Positions 1 to 10,970 of a stretch of DNA of 64,000 bases are shown here, one piece after another. Below the pieces are notes generated by a model. The model saw only the letters and a list, made by a program, of their open reading frames with translations, did not search any database and had not been told where the DNA came from. Source of the DNA: Heligmosomoides polygyrus polygyrus (taxonomy: Eukaryota; Nematoda; Chromadorea; Rhabditida; Heligmosomidae); NCBI GenBank assembly GCA_947396885.1, contig OX377202.1:20398001-20462000 (forward strand), in the 5' to 3' direction. The number at the start of each line of letters is the position of its first letter. Within the stretch, counting starts at the first letter, position 1. The translations under genes were made by a program, and so were the position numbers.

Positions 1-1974
1 ATTCTGGTTGGAGCGGCGGGTCCGTCCCTCGCGGGAGAAAGTTACACTTAGAGGTCATGTTCTAAATATAAATCATCAAATTATCATTTATTTATTTGTT
101 TATTTATTTATTACATGAACTAATCATGTGAAATAAACGCATGAGTTGATAGAAAATGCGTTAGGTAACATAGAATCTTGAAATAAACAGGTGAGATATG
201 AATACAGAGTTGTGAGAATGAGAATTAAGTCACCGCTAAGCCATCGGTCTAACATGCCTTTAAAGGATGAAAGGTTGTCAGGAATGGCAACTCTTTTGGA
301 CAGTTTCAAGTAATCAGAAGCAACTCTTACAGAGAAATAGCTTACTAGAATTAGTTTACTCTGTATTTTGATTCTTGATGATTTTTAACATTTACCTGGC
401 GCTTTTCGTTTTACCAGATAGATTATTCGATGTTTATCTTAAACGTGGGTTTTTTCTAAAACAGACAGGCTAAAGGGCGCCATCGAAAATCTGAGGGAAA
501 GGCGTTTCTGGCGTTTTTTCCTCTGAAAGACCAATAGATATGACTGGTATTTTAATGCTGTGTCTTTTTTCGCAGTGCTATCTTGCATGTGTTCCACTGA
601 GCTGTTTAAACATAGAACGCTTAGACTTGCGGCACTTCCGGACTCGAAGTCCGACAATGAATGCGGCGTTCGCTATACACATCCGGATACGGAGTAGTCC
701 AAGTATCACGAGAGGGCGTGTTCGGGTGCAACATGTTTATGGCTATCGAGGTAGAAAGACATATGGCCATGTTGGATACGTACAGGGTACATCTCGAGTC
801 ATAAGGTATTTTATTTTTCTGAATCTTCCTTTTAGTCTCTGTTTGGTATGCGCCATGCATTCGTCTTCTATGGAAGTGTGCGAAATACATACACCGACGA
901 GGCGCTGGTTCGACTTCTGTGTCTTAGTCATTCGCTCAGAAGACTTCCTCGTAGATGCTTTCTGGTCTCACATGATCCGTTGTGCACTGAATCCGTGCGG
1001 ATGTCTTCGCTCCTTTTGTCACTGTGTACATATGACCACGGGAATCTTGCATTCGGCACGTATTCGGCCGGCGGAAAATTTCTCCCCATCAAATCATTGC
1101 CTGATGTTGAATTTGCTGGGTATATACGCTTCAAAATTCATCATACTGTAGCAGTATGAGTAGTCGTCAGCATCACTGATGAATCTTCAGAATCACGTTG
1201 CATCTCTACCGCGATTTGCAGCACTCGGAGAACGGCCAAGTGCCATAATTTCGGTCGGCAGTCCGTCTATGTAAGCTGGAGCCTGTCTTTCGCGTATGAG
1301 TTCGACGCAGTTTCGCTTTCCTAAACTACTCTCGAAAGCAGGAGATATCTGGGATAGACCTGGGAAGATGTTCCAGTTGAACTACTACTCAATCACTGAC
1401 CACTAGTCACTTCATTCCGCTATTGTTTCGTCTTCTTTCTCTTTGCTTTTCGCTCCTTTCTGTCCTTTTTCAGCTGTTGTATTTCTATCTGTGGCTGCTT
1501 AACTTAGGGAAATCCAACTAATCCATGAAAGAATCAAGAACAGAATGCTTTGCCTAATTACGACCCCCGATTCTGACTGCTCTGGGTATTTTTCGCGTTT
1601 AATCCTATTTTGCCGACTTTCTCGGTAGACAACAAGGCACAATGCGATACATAACTATAGCAGCCGCTGCTAGCTACAGCTATAGCCGTGAGCCTAATCC
1701 GTCGTGAGACCAGATGTGGGGTTCCCGGCACTAGCAGATGATTAGTCATTGCTGCAGTGGGTCGTGAATTCCGCAGCGTTCTGCCGCCGGTTGGTTGGTT
1801 TGAGAATTTTTCTCGGATTTTACTTCGATTAGTTGATTTTGTCGATTGATTTGTTGCAAGAGGCATCTATGCAGAACAACAATAACTTACCCAAAACAGC
1901 ACGACACACTTCATAGCTGAGATTCCACTTTTATAGTAAAAAGTAGTCTAGTAGATTGTCCTACAATATGTAGA
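1..1974. other. Intergenic DNA, no supported gene
   Basis: An AT-rich stretch with a short TTTA-type microsatellite at about 85-115. A 203-codon open frame at 540-1151 (+) is overlapped by open frames in other phases and shows no recognisable domain, so it is not called a gene. Positions 843-895 resemble, on the minus strand, the 3' part of the tRNA-derived SINE seen throughout the window (GCGCCATGCATTC against its usual GCGCCACGCATTC). Nothing else was recognised. Confidence 0.5.
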
Positions 1975-2215
1975 AGAGGCTGCCTGGTAACCCAGTCGGA
2001 GGAAGCACCGGCACACTCCGATTCAAGGTTCTTGGTTCGGCTTTCTTTCAGGCCAACGAAGCTTGTCATCCCTACAGGATCGGTGATTCGGTACCGAACC
2101 CCTCTGGGTAGGAGGCCAAATACGCATCAAAGTTGCTTCTGCAATATCCCATAGAAGGAGACTGCGTGGCGCGTCCTGCAAAGGGATTATCTGACGCCGA
2201 TCTTTACCGTTTTAT
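1975..2215 (+). repeat. tRNA-derived SINE copy (diverged)
   Basis: The copy carries the family's landmarks in order: a degenerate head, TTGGTTCGGC (box B-like), CAGGCCAACGAAGC, a CATCCC..GGATCGGTGA core, GGCCAAATACGCAT, CCCATAGAAG, GCGTGGCGCGTCC, and a T-rich end. It is a member of the roughly 300-bp family whose best copy is at 34796-35093, with an internal deletion. Confidence 0.65.
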
Positions 2216-2261
2216 TCTTTTTATATGTAAAACAGTATCTGTACTGCAAATAGATCTCCTT

Positions 2262-2346
2262 ACAAGTCTATCTGTCTCTTCCCTGTCTCTTTTTCTCTCT
2301 ATATTCTGCCTGTTTTTGTCTGTCTGTCTGTTCGTGTATCCGTCCG
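2262..2346 (+). repeat. TCTG/TCCG-rich simple repeat
   Basis: A low-complexity run of CTGTCTCT and TCTGTCTGTC units ending in CCGTCCGTC. The same type of sequence lies just downstream of the Helitron 3' end near 52.0 kb. It may be a remnant of the same element type, but that link is inference. Confidence 0.6.
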
Positions 2347-2539
2347 TCACAACGGAACAACGAACAGCGGAAATCGTTTCGCTTCTCGAACGGATCTGCA
2401 TTATTGATTCAGATCGGGATCCTTTAAGGCGCGAATTGCGTTTATACCGTCGAATTGGTCACTTTTTAGATCAAATTTTACACTCTTCTAACCCAGTTTT
2501 AAGACGTCTGAGGTCGCGCGTTGCACTCGAAAAGCTCGT

Positions 2540-3010
2540 TGCGATTTTTGTTTGATCGATAGTGTAAATGCTCTTTACATAAAGTATATGAATGAGGACA
2601 TGTGTGTTTTTTACAATTGTTAATGCTTTACCGTTTATAGGTGTGAAATTCTATGCGATAAGAAATTTTGCTGTCAATTGAATAAAAATCGCTAGATCTT
2701 GGAAGATGGCACTGCGCAATATGCTTTTGGACAATAACAAATGTCCGCCTTCCTGCTTTTTAAAACGAGCTTCAAACCAGTATTTTTCCTCAAAAAGTAG
2801 AAATTTTGTAAAATTTGAAACAACGTGCTCACTTGTTGGGTAGGTGAATTGAAACTTTAAAAAAAGCTGTACTAAAATTTTCCTTGAACAAAAAAATATT
2901 CTAACCTTATTGGAGTGTCAAGAAGCTCATTCCAATTTCGTGGAGTCTGCTTTGATTACAAAAATCTTAGAATGGCTTAGAAACAAAATATCCGATTTCA
3001 TTTGAAAAGT
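2540..3010 (+). repeat. AT-rich dispersed repeat, copy 1
   Basis: This AT-rich sequence matches, in reverse orientation, 55680-56180, and more weakly 23090-23520. Shared blocks include CCGCCTTC-TGC, TTTAAAACRAGCTT, AAAATTT-AAACA, TTGTTGGGT-GGT-GAATTGAAA and a run of GAACAAAAAAATATTC. No coding sequence is visible. The element class is unknown. Confidence 0.5.
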
Positions 3011-3910
3011 GTCGAATTCGACGTGAAAATGGTGTTATTATGGTCGATGGACAGGCTTCACAACAAGTGAGCAATATTGATTGATTTTATGGATTGCTGC
3101 CCTGTCGGGCGTTTAAAGTGACAAAAACCATATCGATTAGACTGCTTCGTCGATCGGTATCGCTGATTAGAGCTATTTATTTATTTATTATTAATTATTG
3201 TTTTTATTTGTTTGAATTGGGAATCGGAAGAGTTGTCATCGACGTCGCTCAAAGGTGCCTGGATTCAAAAGAGGTGTCACCAATGTCGCAGAAGGCCTTT
3301 CGGGTAAGTTCTATTCAGGGGTGAAGCTCTAGCCAGCTGTCAAAAAACTAGATTGCTAGTTGGTGAAATAAAAGACTAAGCAAATAATATTTATGCGAAT
3401 GCTAATTAACTAAATAATATTACAGTTATAGTGCACTCTAGTTCTCCAATGAGGGAAGGCGGCGAAGCGAACAGTTCAACTTTTTGAAGTTTTTTTTAAA
3501 CTTTTTCTTTCCATTTAGATCGAGTTGACATATCTGAAAGCAGCTACACATGTTGGCAAAAGGTTCGGCCTACCCTCTGCTTAAGAAGCACTCCTCGTGT
3601 GAGCAATCTGTTTTTGTGCGCTGCTGTTGCCGGACGTTGCCCTTTATTCGTTAATGTGAGCACATCGGGCTATTTTCTTACTGAATCATTGACGTTCCTG
3701 GAATTCCCATTCTGCCAGAGGCAGTGGCTTTCCAATTTAGTCATTCCCTTTGCGGCTTCTGCCTCCTTTGCATGCTACACTCAAACATCGAAAAACTGCG
3801 TTGTTTTTCTTCAAATCTAGTACCTTTCAAGGTCTCAGCTCTAAAATTTCTTAAGCTGATGTGAGCGTGCTTGTTTGAAGAATTTTGCGGAAAAAATCCA
3901 GGTAGTAATT
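3010..3910. other. Intergenic DNA with a Helitron-type minisatellite fragment
   Basis: Positions 3241-3305 (GACGTCGCTCAAAGG ... GGTGTCACCAATGTCGC) match the roughly 42-bp unit of the tandem repeats at 52.1-52.6 kb. The remainder is AT-rich and unremarkable, with no coding sequence recognised. Confidence 0.5.
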
Positions 3911-3919
3911 CATTCAATT

Positions 3920-5520
3920 TTTACTTTCTTTTTTTTCTTTTTTCATTTCTCTTTTCATCTACTTTTCCTTCTTTTTTCTCTTTCCTCGTCTTCGTCCTAT
4001 CTTTCTTGCCTCTAGTTAAAGAAAAAGTTATATAACTACGCATGTAAACGTTCAAACAAGAAAGCTCACGCAACAACAGTGAATTTTGTCTTGTATTGCC
4101 CTATTTATATCTGCCCAGAAAATAAATTAAAAACAACAAATACACAAACAGTGTATTGAATTATGGAAGCATGTGAATTTCTCTTGTCCTTCTTTTTTCT
4201 CTTCTTTTTTCTACTCCTCGTTTTCTTCCATCGTTTCCACTCATTCACCTCTTTTTTCCTTGTAGACTTGACCTTTTCCTTTTTTCTTCTTCGCTTCCAC
4301 TTCCTTGATCTTCTGCTCCTCCTTCCATGTATGCTTTTTCTTACTCTCTCCATTCTTCTGCTTTTCCTCGTTTTTCTCCTTTCGTTATCATCTTGCGTTT
4401 TCTGTTTTTCTACTTCTTTACCCCGTTTATCTCCTCCCACTCTGCGCAATCTTCTCGTTCTTCTCTTCCACGTTTTCTCTTCCATTTAATGTTCCTTCCT
4501 GCTTATTTTTTCTTTCCTATTCTTCCTCTTCTGCCTCTTCTTCTCATCCTTCTTCCCGTTATTCCATTCATTTTGCCATTATACCATCATATATAACTCT
4601 TTTTGTTTTTCTTTCTGCTCTTCCTCTTCTTTACAGATCTTCTGTTCTTAAATCATCTTTTACCTTTTTTTCTTTCCTTTTTTTGTACTGTACTTCATCG
4701 GTTTGCTCTCCATTTCATGCCGTCTCGTTCTTCTTCTTCATCTCGTTCCAATTCTTATCCTTATTCTTCTCATTCTCTTTATTTACATAATTCTTGCTTC
4801 CATTCTTCTTTTCTTTTTTCCCTCAATTCGTTCTTCCCAATTTCATCATCTTCAATTATTTTTATTTTTTATTGCACATTGGAGTGCGCACAAGTAGAGC
4901 AGCAAATCATGATCAGAAATGTAAAAATACAAGACAGATTATAAACAGTTCGGTTAAAACGGCCAAGGCTGGAGGCATTTCTCAGAGAAAAAGACTATTT
5001 CTCTTTCTTTTTCGTTTCCTTGTTCTTCGTCTTTCTTTTTTACTCCTCATCTACTTTTTCTTTTTTACATATCCTTTTTTCGCTACCACGTTTTGCACTT
5101 GTTTGACATGTTCTCCTTTTCCTCCGCCTTGCTCTATTTTAGATTCTTCCTTTATTCTCTTTATTAATCTATCCTCTTCTTTATCCTATTTCCTTCACGT
5201 CGTTTCCGCCTCGTATGTCACTCTTCCTCCCATTCTGCTTTCCTCTTATTCTTCTTAATTTTTTCTCTATTTGTTCTTCCCATTTTAACCATCACAATTT
5301 ATTTCTCCTTTTTCTTCTTCCTTCATTTTCCATGATCATCTTTTTTCTTTCTTTACTTCTCTTTCTTCTTACACTTCATTTCCTCCTAGTTGCCCTTATT
5401 CTTCTCCTACTTCATCGTTGCCATTTTAATCCTTTCGTATTTTTCTTTCCCTTCTTCTTCTCCTACCTTTTCCTTCTTCTCTCGTTTTTTATTTATTTTT
5501 TATTTGTTCTATTTTTCTGA
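3920..5520. repeat. Long polypyrimidine tract
   Basis: The + strand is nearly all T and C at 3920-4010, 4170-4875 and 4985-5515, made of TTCTTTT, CTTCC and TTTTCTTC words. It is broken by a more ordinary segment at about 4010-4165 and another at about 4876-4985. The open frames it contains (Phe/Ser/Leu-rich on +, Lys/Arg/Glu-rich on -) are by-products of base composition. Such tracts are known to be able to form triplex DNA, but no such activity can be read from sequence alone. Confidence 0.85.
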
Positions 5521-5809
5521 AAGACTCTCTTCATTGCTATTCAATAGAATTTCCACAGTTCTAGTCATTGATGTGACCTACACGAGTAAGCTGAAGTTCG
5601 CCATCTCGTCATAACCAATTAGAGCGTTATCCGAACACGCAGCAGCCAATGAGGACCGCATGAGCCACTCATTGAGGCACAGCTACATAACTGGCCGAAT
5701 AGGCCTTTTTTCCTATGTAGGCCACATTAACGACTGGACAGCTAGACCACCCTCTTAGGATCTCGAATTCCTTACTGCCATTCCTACCCACTCGTCAACG
5801 AGAACTGGC

Positions 5810-6690
5810 GGTTAGATCAGGAGGCGGCTTCCCTCGCACACATGTCGGTTGACGTCAGTTTCGAGCTCGATCTTCCCCGATGAGCCGCAGCGGTCCGGCT
5901 GCAGTGTGGGGATGTCGTTCTTGGAGCGAGTACGAGGACGCACCTCGGTTTCGTCGTACACTTTCGCCGGTCTGCCAGCCGGAGACACTCCGCGTTCTGC
6001 TCGCTCTCTGCGGCGACGGTGGTCTTTCCATTCTGGGCCCGAACGGATCGTCGTGATTCGAGCCTTATTTACCGTCGATTCGCCGCGAGCCGCCGACGCG
6101 TGTACACACACGTCCACTTCTGCGTACACACCACACCACCATCATACACATCCATCCATCCAGCAGTCGGCGATCATACATTCACTTCGTCGTCTCGATG
6201 ACCATCCGCGTCCACCGCTCGTCGCCTCACTACGGTAGGCGACAGCCGCACACAGCCGCACAGCCGCTTTGCTTCTCCGCTTGAGTCATCGGCGCGCGGC
6301 ATCGAATTGCTGAAGACGTCACTCCGGGGGTTCGTTTTTCTGACGAGTAGCTCTTCACTGTTGCTATTTTTCCTCCATTCTTGAGACTGAGCCCGAATTC
6401 TGAGCGGAGCATTGTGTCCGCCCGACCCGCCGCCCCTGCGAACACTCCTCGCACGTCATCGCCATGTGCAGAAGACGTGAACGTTCGCTGTGCGCGCTCG
6501 TGCTTCAGTGTTTCTCAGATTTTCTCCTCATGTTCCGATGCGCGGCGTGACTCAGTACCGGTTTCGCTTTTTACCGACGGTGTCGATTCCAACTCCGGAA
6601 ACCGCTCACTCACTGCTCCATCCGCGCTATTTAACCGTGTCCGACGCCCTTCCGGTCACAGTTCTACCGATGTTTTCGGGTTGTAGGTAG
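5810..6690. other. GC-rich island, possible exon or promoter
   Basis: This block is GC-rich against its AT-rich surroundings. Around 5815-6125 both strands are open with coding-like third positions. The minus strand reads a basic, polar peptide (ERAERGVSPAGRPAKVYDE). The plus strand reads an Arg/Ser-rich peptide with kinase-type sites (RRRWSFHSGPERIVVI). The strand cannot be decided and no clear splice sites frame it. GCTATTTTT occurs at about 6363 and GCGCTATTTAACC at about 6625, motifs also found in the other GC islands. It could be a first exon plus promoter, or GC-rich non-coding DNA. Confidence 0.3.
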
Positions 6691-6956
6691 CTGTGAGTCC
6701 CACTAGTTACTACTTCAAATGCTATTACAAAGTTGCATCACTGTTAATTTTGTTGAGTTCTCTTTCATTTTTTAGCCAACGGCCTTAGGTCCCTGTTCAT
6801 AGTTCTCGACGGGAGTGACTGGGTGGCTTGTGCAAGGTATACGAATCGATCAGTCCCAAACGGTTGTCTAGCAAAAACCTGTATGTATTCTTTGTCCGGA
6901 CAATAAGAGTCGCTCCTATGGCTTCCGTCACGGACTATGAACAGGCAACAAGCCGG

Positions 6957-7264
6957 AACTTATATTAGGTCGCGCACGATGTGGCGCCGTGCTTTGAAAG
7001 CCAGACTAGCATTGATTAGCCCGCGCAGGCGATCGATATTCGTGCCCTTAATAATACGCCGCTGCCCCAAGTCTCTGAGTTTACCTGATTTTGCCTGGTA
7101 GTACGGGCACTGGTCGCAAAGATGCACCGTGGGGGTGCGGGAACGCGCCGTCGCTCCTACCGTAATCGTGGCAGCCAATCATTTGCTCTGCCTCTGCGAC
7201 TGAGCCGATGTCCGATTGACTGCCGTGGATAGGCTAAGAGCAACGGCGCGTTCCCGCACCCCTG
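6957..7264. repeat. Palindromic MITE-like repeat
   Basis: A 21-bp inverted repeat frames its right part: GGGGGTGCGGGAACGCGCC near 7131-7151 and its complement near 7244-7264. The left part (6957-7064) includes GATTAGCCCGCGCAGGCGAT, closely matching 7868-7985 and 30410-30525. No coding capacity was seen. A non-autonomous DNA transposon is likely, but its ends were not fixed. Confidence 0.45.
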
Positions 7265-7505
7265 CACGATGTCTTCGCGACATGTATCGTTGCCAAGGAG
7301 GAGGTGCCGATTGCAGGCGCATGAGCCGATTTCTAGTTCAAGTTCGCGTCCTCTGGTCCCGAATTCGATTCATCCAAGGCAAAAGGTACAGCAACGTAAG
7401 CAGATCAGGGTAGAGAACTGGTTTAGGGTAAGGTATGGTTGTCCCAGTGTTCTCTATATTCCGTTATTTTCTCGATCTACTAGGTTCTGGCTGTGAGTAC
7501 TGCTA

Positions 7506-7793
7506 ATTAGGATAAAGGATAAAGGACGGAGTTACTCAATTCCTCTGGGACGCGCCACGCATTCTACTTTTACGGGGATGTCGTGAGAGCGATTTGAAAG
7601 CATTGCTGTTTGGCCATACTGTGAATTTCGATGGTTAGTAGATGAAAAAGTTAGCGTTCTGTTTTTCCCAGACAAGTCTGGTGTCAATTCACCGGTCCCG
7701 GAGGAATCGAAGGCTTAGTTAGCCTGGGCGGGGTCCGAACCTTCGATCGGGAAGACAACCGGCTGCTCCTCCGATTGCGCTACACGCGTCCAA
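7506..7793 (-). repeat. tRNA-derived SINE copy
   Basis: Read on the minus strand, it starts with a box A-like TAGCGCAATCGGAGGAG, then box B-like GGTTCGGACCCC, CCAGGCTAACTAAGCC, the core, TGCGTGGCGCGTCCC and a tail of ATCCTTTATCC. The tail is visible at 7506-7525 on the plus strand as GGATAAAGGATAAAGG. It is nearly full length. Confidence 0.75.
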
Positions 7794-7867
7794 TCCTGCT
7801 TATTACAACTTTTAATGTTATTGCAAGTTTATATCACTGTTAACATTTCTGCGATATCTTCATAAGG

Positions 7868-7985
7868 CAGGATTTATACTTCAGTCCGAAAGGCGCGGAG
7901 CTTTGAAAGCTATCAATATTGATTAGGCGGCGCAGGCAATCGATGTTCGTGACTTTGAGAACGCAGCGCTGACCGTTACTGGGCT
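7868..7985. repeat. Partial copy of the 6957/30410 repeat
   Basis: It contains TTTGAAAGC, then TATTGATTAGGCGGCGCAGG and CAATCGATGTTCGTG, which match the repeats at 6957-7064 and 30410-30525. It is non-coding. Confidence 0.45.
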
Positions 7986-8089
7986 TGAATCTAATCCATA
8001 TTGCTAGCAAGGCAACGGTGTCGTAGAGTAAGCAGACCGGGGTAGGGGACTGGGAAAAGGGTAAGGTATACATTCTCCCAAAAGGTTTT

Positions 8090-8780
8090 TTGTTCAGTCT
8101 AAACTGTAATTTTACCTTAAAAAACTTCGTTCCTTATAGCGGTGTGCAGCCTAAGACAGGACAGTGCCGTACATAAATATTTTTGGAGCTGGTAAAATTA
8201 TGGTGTACCGTAACCTATTGCCGGATCTTGCATATCTTTGCCCTGCTTGTAGGAAGCTAGGTAAAGGGTAATTAAGCGGCACAACAAGGATACGCCGAAA
8301 GCAAGCACATGAATCGATTTCTGGGTGAAATTCACGACGTTTGGGCCCGAATTTTGAAAGAGAATTAAAAATAAAACACTCAGCTAAGTTTTTTAATCTT
8401 AATGACATGGCGAAGGTGCCGCAGAGTAACCAGGCCATGGTAGTGATCTGGGTAAAGGGTAAGGGTATTGCCGTCTCGGTATTCCGCCCGCCTAAATTGC
8501 GTTGGCATAAGTGCACGTAGCACAAATAACTCGACCGTTGGGCAATCAGCCGCTGTGGCACTAATAAAGCATTTGGCCAAGATCTCATACCTTTTTAAAA
8601 GATTTTTGTTAAATGTATTGGTCGAAAAGTTCACTCTGTTGCATCTAAAGGGTTTCATGACAGTGCTTACCTGAGCGGGCGTATCTCGTGGAGAACATCA
8701 GTCTTTACACGAAGGTCCGTTTTTTTAGAAACAAACCTACAAGCACAAGATACCCGTCGTCGCGTTGATCATCGATTTTT
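8090..8780. other. Intergenic DNA, nothing recognised
   Basis: Only short, mutually overlapping open frames are present and no repeat family or domain was recognised. The segment is AT-rich. Confidence 0.4.
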
Positions 8781-8784
8781 TCAA

Positions 8785-8900
8785 GCGATCACTAGCAGCA
8801 ACTAGCAGCATCTCCATTCGTTCCTGCTGCGTGCCAAAGTGCTCCACTGGATCCTTCATTGGGATCCCCTCGCCGATGCACTGTCTTCACATTGACGACG
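8785..8900 (-). repeat. Degenerate 3' fragment of an RTE-type retrotransposon
   Basis: The minus strand resembles the region that encodes LARDRDEWR near the 3' end of the element at 39930-40885 (plus-strand words CATCTCCATTCG and GCGTGCCAAAGTG). The frame is destroyed. It has the same orientation as similar scraps at 14505-14640 and 15185-15330. Confidence 0.4.
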
Positions 8901-9156
8901 ACGTCTTTGGAGATCTCACAATCAGGAACGTGTTCGTCAAAGCATATCGCTCGATCAATACCTCGTAATAATTCGAGAAACCTGAACAAAGTTTTCAAAT
9001 ATATTTTAGTGCTCGGCTTTATAGGTGGAGGTCTTGCATGATGGAAGAGTCGTAGATTACCATGAAGACTTCACCTAATATAGTAATTCGAAGAAAGTCC
9101 ATTTGCCAAATGTAAGAGACAGGATGTAAATAGTTCTACAGTCGCTGATTTTTGAA

Positions 9157-9330
9157 GGATAAAGGTCAACGTTGGCAAATTCCTTTGCGGGATGGGGCAC
9201 GCATTCCACCTTTACGGAATGTCGTGGAGGCTGTTTTTCTTCCAAGGCAAGTCAGGTGTCAATTCGTCGACTTTGAGCTGATATAAGGTTTGTTGGCCTG
9301 GATGGACCCCGAACCAAGAAGCTTGATCCG
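9157..9330 (-). repeat. tRNA-derived SINE, internally deleted
   Basis: The minus strand carries box B-like GGTTCGGGGTCC, CCAGGCCAACAAACC, GCGTGCCCCATCCC and the AAGGATAAAG-type tail (seen at 9157 on +). The middle of the family consensus is missing. Confidence 0.6.
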
Positions 9331-9697
9331 TTATGCATGCTGTAGCCGATACCTTCCCCGACTACTCTACCACGCTCCTTCTGCGAACGCTGTGTCGTGA
9401 GATACTGGACGCAACTGTCACCTTAGCGCTGCCCCTTCCGACTGGGATACATCCAAATTTTCTCACCAACTGCTCTGGTGACTTTGATTTCCTGAATGTT
9501 CTAAATAGGCACAAAAGTGCGATATTACCCTATTTAGCCGACGTTACCCGAACACATCGTTGAGTAGACTCCTACCCAGTAATTTACCTACGAAGTTAGG
9601 GTAAAGACACAAAAATCCTCGTGGGTCTATAGGGATACCCACGAGGAAAGTCGATTATCCTCCACCTAGCAGTATATCAACAAACAAGTGAGCAAGG
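9331..9697. other. Intergenic DNA with a small hairpin
   Basis: No gene is supported. A 10-bp perfect inverted repeat, CCTCGTGGGT/ACCCACGAGG, lies at 9617-9646. The same words occur in the repeats at 25695-25905 and 26565-26760, so this is probably a short fragment of that family. Confidence 0.45.
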
Positions 9698-9699
9698 TA

Positions 9700-10968
9700 T
9701 TAGGTTTGTGCATAGGTTCTCGGACATTTGGGGCATGAAATATTTATTATCACAACATACGAACAACAATATCAAATCATTTGAAGTAACCACCCTTTAC
9801 ATCAATTGCCTTTCGCCAACGTGCTGGTAAGTCATGGATGCCTTTTCTCCAAAACGTGGCCGGTTGTGATTCGAAAAATGTGAGCAGTGCCTCCTTGACA
9901 TCCTCTCGGTTCCTAAATTGCTGGCCGTCCAAATAGCGTTGAAGGCTTGGAATCAAATGATAATCAGAAGGAGCGAGATCTGGTGAGTAAGGTGGCTGTA
10001 GAAGAACGGTCCATCCGAAGTCCGCCAACTCAGCCGCCGTCGCTCTAGCAATATGCGGTCTAGCGTTTCGTGTTAAAAATACACCTTCACTTGCTCTCCT
10101 CGTGTGGTTTGAAGGTGGGCCCTCAACTTCCTCAGTTGGTTGACGTAAGCCTCTGCCGTCACTGTTATCCCTTCGTCCAGCAGCTCCCAGTATTCTACGC
10201 CAAGAACGCTCCACCAAATGCGTAGCATCACCTTTTTCACGTGAAGGTCGGGTTTCGGAACGCCCTCTGCCTCTCCAGTTGTGTCAACCCACTGTGCACG
10301 CCGGTGATAATTAGAGTAGAGTATCCACTTCTCATTCCCGGTGACAGGGTTGTCCAGCCATCCGTGGGTACGTCTGAGGGTAAGGAGAGACAGAGCGACA
10401 TCAGCTCTGCGATCCATGTCATGTTGTGTCAAGTTGTGAGGTACCCAGCGACCCAATTTTTGCACCTTGCCCATCGACTTCAATCCTCGAACGACTGTCG
10501 AGTGACTAACACCAAGAGTGCTTGATAGTTCGCGAGTGGTTTGGTATGGGTCCGCTTCCACTCTATTTCGGGGGCCATCCAAATCCAGTGTCATCGGGCG
10601 CCCTTCTTGTTCATTGTCTTCAACCCAGAATTCACCAACTGCAAACTTCGAGAACCACTGGTACACAGTACTTTGAGCAGGAGCACTCTCGTTGTAAACA
10701 TCCTTCAGGCGACGATACGAATCGTTGGCATTGAGGCCAGATTGATGCAGGAATAACATGCCGAATATGCCTCTCAGTTGGGATGAATAGCTTCGCCATA
10801 ATAGCTGACGTTAACAACGCAGAAGTGAATGTTAGGAACAGTTTTGTAGCCCTTTCCTTTCTCTATCGATCGATCATTTACGCGTTGATACATGTGAGAA
10901 GTTTGGCGGGAAAATGCGCTTTCAATTCAGGAGGGGTCAAATGTCCGAGAACTTATGCACCAACCTAA
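9700..10968 (-). mobile_element. Mariner transposon with intact ends, dead transposase
   Basis: The element is 1269 bp, the normal mariner size. It is bounded by TA at 9698-9699 and 10969-10970, the expected mariner target duplication. The terminal inverted repeats are about 30 bp and nearly identical. Left: TTAGGTTTGTGCATAGGTTC then TCGGACATTTG. Right, read inward: TTAGGTTGGTGCATAAGTTC then TCGGACATTTG. The transposase lies on the minus strand and is broken. The hookworm mariner known as bandit is of similar size, but membership of that family is only a guess from memory. Confidence 0.92.
9777..10790 (-). pseudogene. Mariner transposase, frameshifted and missing catalytic Asp residues
   Basis: Mariner transposases cut and paste DNA with a DD34D triad after an N-terminal helix-turn-helix region. 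On the minus strand, the N-terminal part reads MLFLHQSGLNANDSYRRL and STVYQWFSKFAVGEF, then GVSHSTVVRGLKSMGK and WVPHNLTQ. The first catalytic motif is TGNEKWILY, with Asn where Asp is usual. The frame shifts at roughly 10075-10215. The second motif reads LTRNARPH, where DNARPH is usual. The third motif, PPYSPDLAPSDYHL, keeps its Asp. A further frame break lies near 10760, upstream of MLFLHQ. The copy therefore cannot be autonomous, although its ends might still be recognised by a transposase made elsewhere. Confidence 0.9.
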
Positions 10969-10970
10969 TA

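Noticed and set aside
540..1151. 203-codon open frame on the plus strand
   Set aside because: No domain, irregular composition, several overlapping open frames in other phases, and a SINE-like fragment inside it.
4105..5614. Several long open frames (Phe/Ser/Leu-rich on +, Lys/Arg/Glu-rich on -)
   Set aside because: They follow from the polypyrimidine composition and have no domain or start context.
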